Program-made: the position numbers and the translations under genes | Assembly (NCBI GenBank): GCA_028717105.1 | Contig: JAQUOM010000034.1 | Span: forward strand, 1-13,875 | Source: Candidatus Omnitrophota bacterium | GTDB lineage: Bacteria > Omnitrophota > Gorgyraeia > Velamenicoccales > Velamenicoccaceae | Direction of reading: 5' to 3' | Length of the DNA: 13,875 nt | The notes under the pieces: model-generated | The model's input: only the letters and a program-made list of their open reading frames with translations | Database searches by the model: none | Told to the model about the DNA's origin: nothing | In this document: in pieces, positions 6,359 to 13,107 of the stretch | Layout: each line of letters starts with the position of its first letter | Position numbering within the stretch: position 1 is the first letter of the stretch

Positions 6359-6544
6359 CTACCAGCTGGCCTTCCGCACGCCGGGAATCTCCCCCTTGGA
6401 TGCTAGTTCCCTGAAACAGATGCGGCAGAGCTGGAATCTCCTGTAATAGCCGCCGCTGCGCCCGCAAAGGCGGCAGCGATTGGACTTACGCGTCGAGAAT
6501 TTCGGCGTTCTCTTCCAGCGATTGATTTGCGATTTCTTAGCCAC
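6359..6544 (-). CDS. rpsN: 30S ribosomal protein S14, zinc-binding type
   Basis: S14 assembles late in the head of the 30S subunit. This is the short zinc form: 61 residues with Cys24, Cys27, Cys40 and Cys43 in CRLCGR and CRICFR, and the terminal GEIPGVRKASW typical of the class. The Cys-free long form, as in E. coli, is about 100 residues. The start is GTG at 6544, supported by AAGGA at a 6-nt spacing and by the conserved opening MAKKSQINRW. The gene lies between rplE and rpsH, its normal place, after an 80-bp spacer. Confidence 0.97.
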   Translation of the reverse strand: MAKKSQINRWKRTPKFSTRKSNRCRLCGRSGGYYRRFQLCRICFRELASKGEIPGVRKASW

Positions 6545-6624
6545 AGTTTTTCCTTCCCTGGAACCCCATGGGTTTGCCCGTGAGGTGACGTCCCTCTGCG
6601 CCCTGGCAAAGGGATTGAAAAATT

Positions 6625-7215
6625 TTAGGAGCTCTTGTCTGTCTTGCTGAACGGCATCCCCATCAACCTCAAAAATTCATATGATTCTTTTTCAGAAGAA
6701 GAAGCGATGACAAGCGTAATATCCATCCCCTGTACGCGGCTGACCTTGTCCACATCAATCTCGGGAAAAATCGCCTGTTCGGTGATCCCGATCGTAAAAT
6801 TCCCGCTGATATCAAACGATTTCGGATTGAGGCCTCTGAAATCCCTGATCCGGGGAAGAGCCACGCTGATCAGGCGGTCAAGAAACTCATACATCTTCTG
6901 CCGTCTCAATGTAACCCTGCAGCCGATCGCCTGACCCTGCTTGATCTTAAAATTCGCGATCGCCTTTTTTGAACGGGTCATAACAGCCTTCTGGCCCGTG
7001 ATCATCCCCAGCTCTTCGACGGATTTCTCCAGCATCTTGATATCCTGGATCGCTTCCCCCACTCCCATGTTGACAACGATCTTTTTGAGGCGCGGAGCCT
7101 GCAAAGCGTTCTTATAATTCATCAGTCGAACCATCTCGGGAACGACTTCCTTGCGATATTTCTCTAACAAACGCGGTGTAGGTGCTTTATTGTCTGTCAC
7201 TGTTTTCTCTGCCAT
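6625..7215 (-). CDS. rplE: 50S ribosomal protein L5
   Basis: L5 binds 5S rRNA and contacts the P-site tRNA from the central protuberance. The 196-residue chain includes RLLEKYRKEVVPEMVRLMNY (15-34), the KKIVVNMGVGEA segment (44-55), TRSKKAIANFKIKQGQAIGC (80-99), VALPRIRDFRGL (118-129) and GNFTIGITEQAIFPEI (138-153). The family is usually about 180 residues; the N-terminus (MAEKTVTDNKAP) and C-terminus (SKTDKSS) are slightly extended. The ATG at 7215 lacks a Shine-Dalgarno. The 44-nt leader is instead made of two tandem CACAGATTAAA units. Start alternatives further downstream lack better ribosome sites. Confidence 0.96.
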   Translation of the reverse strand: MAEKTVTDNKAPTPRLLEKYRKEVVPEMVRLMNYKNALQAPRLKKIVVNMGVGEAIQDIKMLEKSVEELGMITGQKAVMTRSKKAIANFKIKQGQAIGCRVTLRRQKMYEFLDRLISVALPRIRDFRGLNPKSFDISGNFTIGITEQAIFPEIDVDKVSRVQGMDITLVIASSSEKESYEFLRLMGMPFSKTDKSS

Positions 7216-7218
7216 TTT

Positions 7219-7254
7219 TTTAATCTGTGCGATCTGGGTTTAATCTGTGTGATC
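7219..7254 (-). repeat. Tandem CACAGATTAAA repeat forming the rplE leader
   Basis: Two units with a 20-bp period carry identical CACAGATTAAA cores (7219-7229 and 7239-7249). Each core is preceded on the minus strand by GATC and one variable base. The downstream unit ends 3 bases before the rplE ATG. A third copy precedes rplR. The unit fills almost all of the rplX-rplE spacer. Confidence 0.65.
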
Positions 7255-7259
7255 GTTCT

Positions 7260-7574
7260 TCAAAAAGCCTCGTTGCATTTCTTGCAGATACGCGCTTTGG
7301 TCTTGTCTTTCAAAATAGAAAAGCCGACCCGTGCAGGCACTTGGCAATTCTTGCAAACAACCATTAAATTCGAGACATAAACCGGACGTTCCACCTGAAC
7401 GATCCCGGCTTCCTGCTGGTCCTGGCGCGTCTTCCTCTGGTGTTTTTTGACAAAGTTGATGCCTTCCACAAGGACCTTGCCCGCTTCGGGAAGCACCCGC
7501 AGGACTTTCCCCTTTTTTCCCTTATCCTTCCCCGTTATAACGGCGACGGTATCGCCTTTTCTGATCTTTTGCAT
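7260..7574 (-). CDS. rplX: 50S ribosomal protein L24
   Basis: L24 starts 50S assembly by binding 23S rRNA near the exit tunnel. The 104-residue protein has an N-terminal KOW motif (KGDTVAVITGKDKGKKGKVL, residues 6-25) and the FVKKHQRKTRQDQQ region (41-54). The C-terminal part has four cysteines, Cys74, Cys77, Cys97 and Cys100 (CKNC and CKKC), which probably bind zinc, as in many bacterial L24 proteins. The length is normal. The ATG at 7574 follows rplN by 31 bases. Only a weak AAGAAG lies upstream, not a clear Shine-Dalgarno. Confidence 0.97.
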   Translation of the reverse strand: MQKIRKGDTVAVITGKDKGKKGKVLRVLPEAGKVLVEGINFVKKHQRKTRQDQQEAGIVQVERPVYVSNLMVVCKNCQVPARVGFSILKDKTKARICKKCNEAF

Positions 7575-7605
7575 AATGTTCTTCTTTTTATTGTACGGAT
7601 ATACG

Positions 7606-7974
7606 TTAGATAACTTCCGGAGCTAATGAAACGATTTTCATGAAATTTTTTTCGCGCAGTTCTCGCGCCACGGGCCCGAAAACACGTGTCCCTCTGGGAT
7701 TCAGGTCCTTGTCGATCATGACCACGGCATTGGAATCAAACTTGAGATACGACCCGTCAGCCCTGCGCAAAGGCGCCTTCATGCGCACGATGACCGCCCT
7801 GGCCACTTCCCCCTTTTTGATCGTCGCCTCCGCTGAAGCCGATTTGATATTGACCGTGATGATATCGCCGATCGTCGCATCCAACTTGCCCTTGCGCCCC
7901 ACAACGCCGATGCAGGAAGCGACTTTTGCGCCCGTATTATCCGCTACCGTCAAAAGCGTCCGTTTGTAAATCAT
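7606..7974 (-). CDS. rplN: 50S ribosomal protein L14
   Basis: L14 sits on the 50S interface, contributes to inter-subunit bridges and is the docking site for factors such as RsfS. The 122-residue protein is full length and highly conserved: KRTLLTVADNTGAKVASCIG (4-23), the GDIITVNIKSA strand (36-46), KKGEVARAVIVRMKAPLRR (53-71), NPRGTRVFGPVARELREKN (91-109) and the end FMKIVSLAPEVI. The ATG at 7974 overlaps the rpsQ stop by 4 nt (ATGA). TAGGAG lies inside the last codons of rpsQ at a suitable distance, so the two are coupled. Confidence 0.98.
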   Translation of the reverse strand: MIYKRTLLTVADNTGAKVASCIGVVGRKGKLDATIGDIITVNIKSASAEATIKKGEVARAVIVRMKAPLRRADGSYLKFDSNAVVMIDKDLNPRGTRVFGPVARELREKNFMKIVSLAPEVI

Positions 7975-8255
7975 AGGATTTCTCCTACCATGGCGGCCCT
8001 GGCAAGGATCTCAACCACCCTCCAGCGTTTATCTTTAGACAAAGGACGGGTCTCGCAGATGCGGACCTTGTCTCCGATGTGCGCCTCATTCTTCTCGTCA
8101 TGGGCTTTGAATTTTTCCTTCGCCTTGATCGTCTTGCCATAACGGGGATGCCGGACAAACGTCTCGACTTCGACGACGACGGTCTTCTGCATCTTATCGC
8201 TCTTAACGATCCCGATAAATTCTTTCCTCGTTTTTTCTATCTTTCTCTCGCTCAT
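7971..8255 (-). CDS. rpsQ: 30S ribosomal protein S17
   Basis: S17 is an OB-fold protein that binds the 5' domain of 16S rRNA early in assembly. The 94-residue product has the conserved KEFIGIVKSDKMQKTVVVEV (11-30), the HPRYGKTIKAKEKFKAHDE loop (36-54) and the RNA-binding stretch around VRICETRPLSKDKRWRVVEI. The last residues, ARAAMVGEIL, encode the rplN Shine-Dalgarno. Typical lengths are 80-90, so the C-terminus is slightly extended. The ATG at 8255 has AAGGA upstream. A 55-bp spacer separates it from rpmC. Confidence 0.97.
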   Translation of the reverse strand: MSERKIEKTRKEFIGIVKSDKMQKTVVVEVETFVRHPRYGKTIKAKEKFKAHDEKNEAHIGDKVRICETRPLSKDKRWRVVEILARAAMVGEIL

Positions 8256-8310
8256 ATTCCATTCCTTATTTGGCGTCTCAAATCTTCTGACCCGCTAACA
8301 AATGCAGCCC

Positions 8311-8508
8311 TTATTCCTTGCTCTTCTCCGGCTGCCTTAACAACGTCTCAATGCGCGCGATGGACCTGCGCAGTTCCTTGAATCGGTGCGGTTTTTCAAC
8401 TTGACCGATCGTCTTGCTATAATGCAACCGGCCCAGTTCTTCTTGCAACGCGGCCTTCTTCACCGATAAATCTTCCTTGCTCAAGTTTCTCAATTCGGCT
8501 ATCTTCAT
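8311..8508 (-). CDS. rpmC: 50S ribosomal protein L29
   Basis: L29 lies beside the exit tunnel and, with L23, forms the docking area for trigger factor and SRP. The 65-residue protein is all-helical, as expected: MKIAELRNLSKEDLSVKKAA, then LQEELGRLHYSKTIGQVEKP with the family hallmark, and HRFKELRRSIARIETLLRQ near the end. The length is the family norm. The ATG at 8508 has AGAGGA upstream, partly overlapping the rplP stop (8518-8520). Confidence 0.97.
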   Translation of the reverse strand: MKIAELRNLSKEDLSVKKAALQEELGRLHYSKTIGQVEKPHRFKELRRSIARIETLLRQPEKSKE

Positions 8509-8517
8509 TGCATCCTC

Positions 8518-8937
8518 TTATATCGTATGAGTTCGCGAAATGAATTTGGTGCGCACCGGCAGCTTGAAAGCCGCCAGACGCAACGCCGTACGCGCCAGGC
8601 CTTCCGGGACACCGCCCAGTTCTAACAAAATAGCACCGCGTTTCACCATGGCTACCCAATGAGACAAATCCCCCTTGCCTTTTCCCATGCGGGTTTCTGC
8701 GGGTTTTTTTGTCACGGACTTATGAGGGAAAATCCTGATCCAAACCTTTCCGCTTCCTCTCAATTGCCTGGCCAAAAGGACGCGTATGGCCTCGATCTGG
8801 TTATTTTTAATCGAACCGTTCTGAAGGGTCTTTAAACCAAACTCGCCAAAACTCAGCTCAAAGCCTTTCATGGCAATTCCGCGATTTTTTCCCCGCTGGA
8901 ATTTTCTGTATTTGACCCTTCTCGGCATTAAGGCCAT
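8518..8937 (-). CDS. rplP: 50S ribosomal protein L16
   Basis: L16 lies near the A site and peptidyl transferase centre and is needed late in 50S assembly. The chosen ATG at 8937 gives 139 residues starting MALMPRRVKYRKFQRGKNRG. The core includes FGEFGLKTLQNGSIKNNQIE (31-50), the RVLLARQLRGSGKVWIRIF region, and RMGKGKGDLSHWVAMVKRG. An in-frame start 24 bases upstream (8961) and an internal ATG at 8928 are less likely: AGGAG (8945-8949) is 7 nt from 8937. The length fits the family norm of 136-144. A 67-bp spacer without notable features separates it from rpsC. Confidence 0.96.
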   Translation of the reverse strand: MALMPRRVKYRKFQRGKNRGIAMKGFELSFGEFGLKTLQNGSIKNNQIEAIRVLLARQLRGSGKVWIRIFPHKSVTKKPAETRMGKGKGDLSHWVAMVKRGAILLELGGVPEGLARTALRLAAFKLPVRTKFISRTHTI

Positions 8938-9004
8938 CTCTTTGCTCCTCTTAAAATACAACCACTCATGTTTCCTGCGCTTCTGAAACCCGCGCGATTA
9001 CAGT

Positions 9005-9703
9005 TTATCGCGATTCTTTCTCCTGGGCCTGCTGAAGCTCTTCCTGCTTCTTGCGGTCTTCTTTAAGCTTTTCTAAAAGGGCGTCTCCCTTATGAACCCA
9101 AACTTTGACGCCGATCAGGCCATAGCGCGTATGGGCTTCCGTAAAGCCATAATCAATGTCCGCACGGAATGTCTGCAAAGGAATACTGCCCCACTTATAA
9201 ACCTGGGTCCTGGCGATCTCAGCGCCTCCAAGACGGCCGGCGACGCAGACCTTGATCCCTTTGGCCCCGGAATTGACCGCCTGGTCGATCGACCTCTTGA
9301 TGGCACGGCGAAACGCCACGCGTTTTTCAAGCTGAAAAGCGATATTCTCCGCGATCAGCTGGGAGTCAATGGCCGGACTCTTGACTTCTTCGATGTCCAC
9401 AACCACTTCTTTATCTTTTACAATGTCCCTTAGTTCATTCGTTAATTTCTCGATATCTGCTCCGTGACGGCCGATGATCACTCCGGGCCTGGCGGAATGG
9501 ATGCGGATCTTGACCTTGCCGGCCACGCGGTCGATGGAAACCTTGGACACGGCGGCGGCTTTAAGCAGGCGCTTGATATGCTTGCGGATCTTAAAATCTT
9601 CTTCAAGATAAAGCCCGAAATCCGCATGACGCGCAAACCATCGAGACGTCGAGTCTTTAATAAAACCCAGCCTTACTGATATCGGATTAACCTTTTGCCC
9701 CAC
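9005..9703 (-). CDS. rpsC: 30S ribosomal protein S3
   Basis: S3 forms part of the mRNA entry tunnel with S4 and S5. The 232-residue product starts MGQKVNPISVRLGF. It has the KH domain with the GXXG-type loop IIGRHGADIEKL (residues about 75-86) and the S3 C-terminal domain, including VCVAGRLGGAEIARTQVYKW and the YGFTEAHTRYGLIGVKVW stretch. The C-terminal tail is charged and glutamine-rich. The start is GTG at 9703, with AGGAGG 4 nt upstream in the rplV-rpsC spacer. That spacer is 122 bp and contains a palindromic element. Confidence 0.97.
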   Translation of the reverse strand: MGQKVNPISVRLGFIKDSTSRWFARHADFGLYLEEDFKIRKHIKRLLKAAAVSKVSIDRVAGKVKIRIHSARPGVIIGRHGADIEKLTNELRDIVKDKEVVVDIEEVKSPAIDSQLIAENIAFQLEKRVAFRRAIKRSIDQAVNSGAKGIKVCVAGRLGGAEIARTQVYKWGSIPLQTFRADIDYGFTEAHTRYGLIGVKVWVHKGDALLEKLKEDRKKQEELQQAQEKESR

Positions 9704-9716
9704 ACAACCTCCTCAT

Positions 9717-9731
9717 CCCGCCTCCGGCGGG
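9717..9731. repeat. GC hairpin upstream of rpsC
   Basis: CCCGCC (9717-9722) and GGCGGG (9726-9731) form a perfect 6-bp stem with a TCC loop. It lies between the larger palindromic element at 9735-9810 and the rpsC ribosome site. A similar small GC hairpin holds the equivalent position beside the related element at 10312-10334. Confidence 0.55.
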
Positions 9732-9734
9732 CTG

Positions 9735-9810
9735 ACTCCGCAGCCTGCATCAGTTCATTTTGCGAACGCCTCCGGCGTTGTGAACAAAATGAACAAGTGT
9801 TTAGGCAAGG
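9735..9810. repeat. Palindromic intergenic element, copy A (rplV-rpsC)
   Basis: The core is an inverted repeat with 10-bp arms, GTTCATTTTG (9753-9762) and CAAAATGAAC (9785-9794), enclosing a 6-bp inner stem, AACGCC (9765-9770) with GGCGTT (9774-9779). The flanks are ACTCCGCAGCCTGC (9735-9748) and AGGCAAGG (9803-9810). The 14-base flank recurs exactly at 13450-13463, and the other flank recurs with one change at 13524-13531. This suggests two copies of one dispersed element. Confidence 0.6.
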
Positions 9811-9825
9811 CGTCTTTTTACTAAC

Positions 9826-10248
9826 CTATTTTTTCTTCTTGGCCCCGGCGACCCGGCTCTTCTTCTCCGGTTTTTTCGGCGCCGCAGGCGCTACCTTGGG
9901 CGGCGCAGCCACAACCTCGCGGCCCAGATCAAGCTCAACGGTAATATGGCTTGTCTTCTTTAAAATCTCTCCGGCGCGGCCGAACGTGGCGGCGCGGAAA
10001 CGTTTCCAGCGCGGCCCCTCATCCGCCGTGATCTTGGAAATCACCAGCTCCTGCGCATCCAAGCCTTTGCTCTTGGCATTGGCGATCGCGGAGCGTAAAA
10101 CTTTTGAAATATAATACGTGGGCCTCTTATTGATAAATCTAAGAAAATGCACGGCCTCCGCGGCATTCATCCCGCGGACCAAATCAAGGACCTGCCTGAT
10201 TTTCCTGGCTGACCCTCTGATATATCTGACTTCGGCTCTAGCGATCAT
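9826..10248 (-). CDS. rplV: 50S ribosomal protein L22
   Basis: L22 spans the 50S subunit and lines the exit tunnel with its beta hairpin. From the ATG at 10248 the product is 140 residues: MIARAEVRYIRGSARKIRQV (1-20), LDLVRGMNAAEAVHFLRF, then NAKSKGLDAQELVISKITAD and the tunnel-hairpin region GPRWKRFRAATFGRAGEILK followed by KTSHITVEL. The family is usually 110-115 residues; about 27 extra residues rich in Lys, Pro and Ala end in GAKKKK. The reading frame is open to 10332, but those extra codons do not look like L22 and cross a hairpin. An AAGG lies 8 nt before this ATG. Confidence 0.95.
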   Translation of the reverse strand: MIARAEVRYIRGSARKIRQVLDLVRGMNAAEAVHFLRFINKRPTYYISKVLRSAIANAKSKGLDAQELVISKITADEGPRWKRFRAATFGRAGEILKKTSHITVELDLGREVVAAPPKVAPAAPKKPEKKSRVAGAKKKK

Positions 10249-10291
10249 TATTTTTGCCTTTTTAGATATTTTCCCTGCAAAATTAATCCCT

Positions 10292-10310
10292 GCCCACCTC
10301 CCAGGTGGGC
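10292..10310. repeat. 8-bp GC hairpin in the rpsS-rplV spacer
   Basis: GCCCACCT (10292-10299) and AGGTGGGC (10303-10310) are a perfect inverted repeat with a CCC loop. It lies directly beside the degenerate element at 10312-10334. No T run follows in the minus direction, so it does not look like an intrinsic terminator for the operon. Confidence 0.6.
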
Positions 10311-10311
10311 G

Positions 10312-10334
10312 AGCCTGCGCACGTCCAGGCAAGG
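10312..10334. repeat. Short relative of the palindromic element (rpsS-rplV)
   Basis: This segment holds AGCCTGC (10312-10318) and AGGCAAGG (10327-10334), the two flank motifs found at the ends of the elements at 9735-9810 and 13450-13531. The large central palindrome is missing. GCCTG (10313-10317) and CAGGC (10326-10330) can pair. It may be a deleted or minimal copy, but the match is short. Confidence 0.35.
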
Positions 10335-10342
10335 ACTCATTA

Positions 10343-10630
10343 TTATGTCAATTCTACGGCTTTTTTGGCTTTGACGCCGCCGTGTTTTCTAAACGTCCTG
10401 GTCGGCGCGAACTCTCCAAGCTTATGGCCTACCATATTTTCCGTCACAAAGACAGGGACGTGTTTGCGGCCGTCGTGGACAGCAATCGTCAGCCCCACGA
10501 AATCCGGCGTGATCGTTGAACTTCTGGACCATGTCTTGATGGGCTGGCGAGAACCGCTCCTGCGAGCAGCCTCCACCTTTTTGACGAGTTTCTCTTCGAC
10601 GAAAGGTCCTTTTTTGAGCGATCGCGGCAT
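10343..10630 (-). CDS. rpsS: 30S ribosomal protein S19
   Basis: S19 forms a complex with S13 in the 30S head near the A site. The 95-residue protein is nearly canonical: MPRSLKKGPFVEEKLVKKVE (1-20), the RQPIKTWSRSSTITPDFVG stretch (28-46), the conserved VHDGRKHVPVFVTENMVGHK (51-70), and LGEFAPTRTFRKHGG (71-85). The length equals the family norm of 90-95. The ATG at 10630 shares one base with the rplB stop (TAATG), so coupling is likely. A 94-bp spacer with a strong hairpin follows before rplV. Confidence 0.98.
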   Translation of the reverse strand: MPRSLKKGPFVEEKLVKKVEAARRSGSRQPIKTWSRSSTITPDFVGLTIAVHDGRKHVPVFVTENMVGHKLGEFAPTRTFRKHGGVKAKKAVELT

Positions 10631-11466
10631 TAGGCGTTCCTTCTCTTAACGATATATTTATTGGAATATCTTTTACCTTTTCTTGTCTTTAAGCCTTTGC
10701 ACTTTTGCCCCCAGGGGGAAACGGGGTGTGGATTTCCCTGGCCGGCTTTGCCCTCGCCGCCGCCGTGCGGATGGTCAATCGGGTTCATGGCGGAACCTCG
10801 GACCGTCGGCCGGATGCCCAGCCAGCGCTTCCGGCCGGCCTTCCCGTGCATCTCGGCTTCGTGTTCAACATTGCCGACCTGTCCGATCGTTGCCAAGCAA
10901 TCCAAACGGATAAGCCGCACTTCTCCCGACGGAAGCTTCACATGGGCATGATCGCCCTCTTTGGCCGTGATCTGCGCCGCATTGCCGGCGCTCCTGGCCA
11001 CCTGGCCGCCCTTGCCGCGTGTCAATTCGATATTATGGATGAATGTTCCCAGCGGGATATATCTCAGCGGCATGGTGTTGCCCGTCTTGACTTCAAGCTC
11101 GGCATTCAAGGAGCTCACGATCTCATCACCGACCTGCAGGCCCAATGGGGCCAAAACATATCTCTTCTGCCCATCGGGATATTGGACAAGAGCGACCCGG
11201 CACGTCCTGTTAGGATCATACTCAAGGGCTGCAACTTTCCCTGCCACATCGAATTTATCCCTTTTGAAATCGACGATCCTGTAAAGCCTCTTGTGCCCGC
11301 CGCCGATGTGGCGCGTCGTAATCCGGCCCGCGTTGTTACGGCCGCCCGACTTGTGGATCGACTCAACCAGAGACTTCTCGGGGCGCTTCTTGGCAATACC
11401 ATCAAAAACCGGCAGATTTGCCCAACGCACTCCGGGGGTTGTCGGCTTGAATTTCCTTAAAGCCAT
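10630..11466 (-). CDS. rplB: 50S ribosomal protein L2
   Basis: L2 is a primary 23S rRNA binder needed for subunit joining and peptidyl transferase activity. From the ATG at 11466 the product is 278 residues beginning MALRKFKPTTPGVRW. It has the N-terminal OB-like domain (GRITTRHIGGGHKRLYRIVD) and the SH3-like C-terminal domain. The family signature NPIDHPHGGGEGK contains the conserved histidine implicated in peptidyl transferase function. An in-frame GTG lies one codon upstream (11469); the ATG fits the usual MALKKFKP start, with AAAGG at an 8-nt spacing. The length matches the family norm of 273-280. Confidence 0.97.
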   Translation of the reverse strand: MALRKFKPTTPGVRWANLPVFDGIAKKRPEKSLVESIHKSGGRNNAGRITTRHIGGGHKRLYRIVDFKRDKFDVAGKVAALEYDPNRTCRVALVQYPDGQKRYVLAPLGLQVGDEIVSSLNAELEVKTGNTMPLRYIPLGTFIHNIELTRGKGGQVARSAGNAAQITAKEGDHAHVKLPSGEVRLIRLDCLATIGQVGNVEHEAEMHGKAGRKRWLGIRPTVRGSAMNPIDHPHGGGEGKAGQGNPHPVSPWGQKCKGLKTRKGKRYSNKYIVKRRNA

Positions 11467-11498
11467 CACGATAACCTTTCTCTTCTTTTTTTCGAAAA

Positions 11499-11777
11499 CT
11501 ATTTACTGTCGATCTTCTGGTTCTCTTCGAGCCGGACAAACGCTTTTTTCCAATCCGGCTGCTTTCCCAGCTGTGTCCGGATGCGTTTCATCTTCCCGAG
11601 GACGATCATCGTATTGACGTCGCGCACCTTGACCTTGTATATCTTTTCCACCGCGCGCTTGATATCGACTTTCGACGCGTTTGAGGCGACGTAAAACTGA
11701 TAACATCCGTCGGGCTCGAGACGAGAGCCCTTTTCGGAATGAATTAAAGTTTTAATAATATCATATGGGTTATGCAT
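11499..11777 (-). CDS. rplW: 50S ribosomal protein L23
   Basis: L23 borders the exit tunnel and recruits trigger factor and SRP. The 92-residue product starts MHNPYDIIKTLIHSEKGSRL, matching the usual L23 opening (PYDVI followed by TEKS). It continues with YQFYVASNASKVDIKRAVEK, IYKVKVRDVNTMIVLGKMKR and a C-terminal helix. The length is typical. The ATG at 11777 lies inside the end of rplD (8-nt overlap) with no Shine-Dalgarno, so re-initiation after rplD is the likely mode. The stop is TAG. Confidence 0.96.
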   Translation of the reverse strand: MHNPYDIIKTLIHSEKGSRLEPDGCYQFYVASNASKVDIKRAVEKIYKVKVRDVNTMIVLGKMKRIRTQLGKQPDWKKAFVRLEENQKIDSK

Positions 11778-12417
11778 TTTTCAAGCGTTTTGTTATATTT
11801 TTTAATGAATCCCGCGACATTATGATCTTGTTTGTGTTCATCACATCGTAGGCGTTCAGCGACGACGCATCCAAAAGGCGCAGCCCGGGAATATTTCTGG
11901 CCGAACGCTTGATGTTTTCCGTGACCGATTCCAGGACACACAGGACGCTGCCCGTCGAAACCTTCAGGGCATCCAGGAACTTGGCAAATTCTTTCGTCTT
12001 TGGGGCAAGGACGTGGATTTTTTCAACGAGGACCATGTCGCCCGCGGCAATCTTGGCATTGAGGCTCGACCTCAGGGCCTCATTCCTGATCTGCTGGGGA
12101 AGGCTGTAGCTAAAATCCCTCGGGTGCGGTCCGAAGACGACGCCGCCGTGGCGCCACAAAGGCGATCGCGTCGATCCATGACGGGCGCGGCCGGTCCCCT
12201 TCTGCCGCCAGGGTTTCTTGCCGCCGCCAGAAATCTCGCCGCGCGTCTTGGTCTGCGCCAGCCCCAGGCGCCGGTTCGCACGATAACCTACGATGGCCTG
12301 ATAGAGGGTTTTTTTCTTCACCGATCCGTCAAAAACATGCGGATCCAGCTCGACCTCTTCGACGACCTTGTTGCCCATATCCATCACAGACATGACAATA
12401 CGATTCTTCTTTTCCAT
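11770..12417 (-). CDS. rplD: 50S ribosomal protein L4
   Basis: L4 lines the exit tunnel with a long loop and, in gammaproteobacteria, represses the S10 operon. The 215-residue chain shows an N-terminal strand region (VVEEVELDPHVF), the tunnel loop around TKTRGEISGGGKKPWRQKGTG and ARHGSTRSPLWRHGG, FGPHPRDFSYSLPQQIRNEA and the Rossmann-like C-terminal domain ending in SLKNITKRLKNA. The length is normal. The ATG at 12417 is 6 bases after rplC, with only AAAGGG very close upstream. In-frame ATG codons at 12393 and 12384 lack better sites. No leader typical of E. coli L4 control is recognisable. Confidence 0.96.
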   Translation of the reverse strand: MEKKNRIVMSVMDMGNKVVEEVELDPHVFDGSVKKKTLYQAIVGYRANRRLGLAQTKTRGEISGGGKKPWRQKGTGRARHGSTRSPLWRHGGVVFGPHPRDFSYSLPQQIRNEALRSSLNAKIAAGDMVLVEKIHVLAPKTKEFAKFLDALKVSTGSVLCVLESVTENIKRSARNIPGLRLLDASSLNAYDVMNTNKIIMSRDSLKNITKRLKNA

Positions 12418-12423
12418 AGCCCT

Positions 12424-13062
12424 TTACGCTTTCTTCTGCTTCTTGATAGCCTTCCTGATCTCAAGAAGGCTCTCCTTATGACCCGGCACGGCACCCAGAA
12501 CAACAAGGATGTTGTTGGCCAGGTCTACTTTAACCACTTTAAGATTCTGAACTGTGATTTTATCATGGCCCATGTGTCCGGCCATGGTTTTGCCTTTGAA
12601 TACCCGGGACGGATCGGAACTGGCGCCGATCGAACCGACGCGGCGATGGGACATGGAACCGTGCGTCTGCGGCGTCCCCATCCAGTGCCAGCGTTTCATG
12701 CCGCCCTGGAAACCTTTCCCGATGGAAACCCCGGAGACGTCGACAAAATCGCCTTCCTGAAAGATATCCACCTTGATCTCATCGCCGACTTTATAATTTT
12801 CTTTCGCAAGGACGCGCAATTCGCGCACGTAACGCTTGACGGGAAGATTGAGCTTCTTGAATTCCCCTATCTGGGGTTTTTTGACTTTGGACTCTTTGGT
12901 ATCCCCAAAGCCCACTTTTATATTCTTCTCATTCAAGCCCAGGATGACGCAAGGACCCGCCTCGATGACGGTCACAGGCTTGACCTTGCCGTCCTCGCCG
13001 AAAACCTGCGTCATGCCGATCTTCTTGCCCAGTATTTTACTCGTGTTGTTCAATACACCCAT
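12424..13062 (-). CDS. rplC: 50S ribosomal protein L3
   Basis: L3 helps start 50S assembly and reaches the peptidyl transferase centre with a long loop. The 212-residue product contains ILGKKIGMTQVFGEDGKVKP (10-29), the TVIEAGPC strand, GVSIGKGFQGGMKRWHWMG (111-129), the loop RRVGSIGASSDPSRVFKGK (140-158) and TMAGHMG (159-165). Where E. coli L3 has the glutamine methylated by PrmB (GSIGQNQ), this protein has GSIGASS, so that modification is not expected at this position. The start at 13062 adds about eight residues to the usual MIGLVGKK-type opening; GGTGA lies upstream. The length fits the family. Confidence 0.97.
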   Translation of the reverse strand: MGVLNNTSKILGKKIGMTQVFGEDGKVKPVTVIEAGPCVILGLNEKNIKVGFGDTKESKVKKPQIGEFKKLNLPVKRYVRELRVLAKENYKVGDEIKVDIFQEGDFVDVSGVSIGKGFQGGMKRWHWMGTPQTHGSMSHRRVGSIGASSDPSRVFKGKTMAGHMGHDKITVQNLKVVKVDLANNILVVLGAVPGHKESLLEIRKAIKKQKKA

Positions 13063-13107
13063 AATTCACCGCTCTTCTCCAGAAACCTACCCGTCTTATG
13101 GCAGGCG

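Noticed and set aside
6562..6574. AACCC-CAT-GGGTT hairpin in the rplE-rpsN spacer, and a weak likeness of that spacer to the element at 10312-10334
   Set aside because: The stem is only 5 bp, and the likeness needs several gaps, so neither stands above chance.
10249..10332. An upstream in-frame extension of rplV (28 codons)
   Set aside because: The added residues are unlike L22 N-termini and come from a spacer hairpin. The ATG at 10248 gives the conserved start and an AAGG site.
10705..11460. A 251-codon open frame on the plus strand
   Set aside because: It is antisense to the highly conserved rplB along its whole length and has no recognised motif or plausible ribosome site. It is a shadow.
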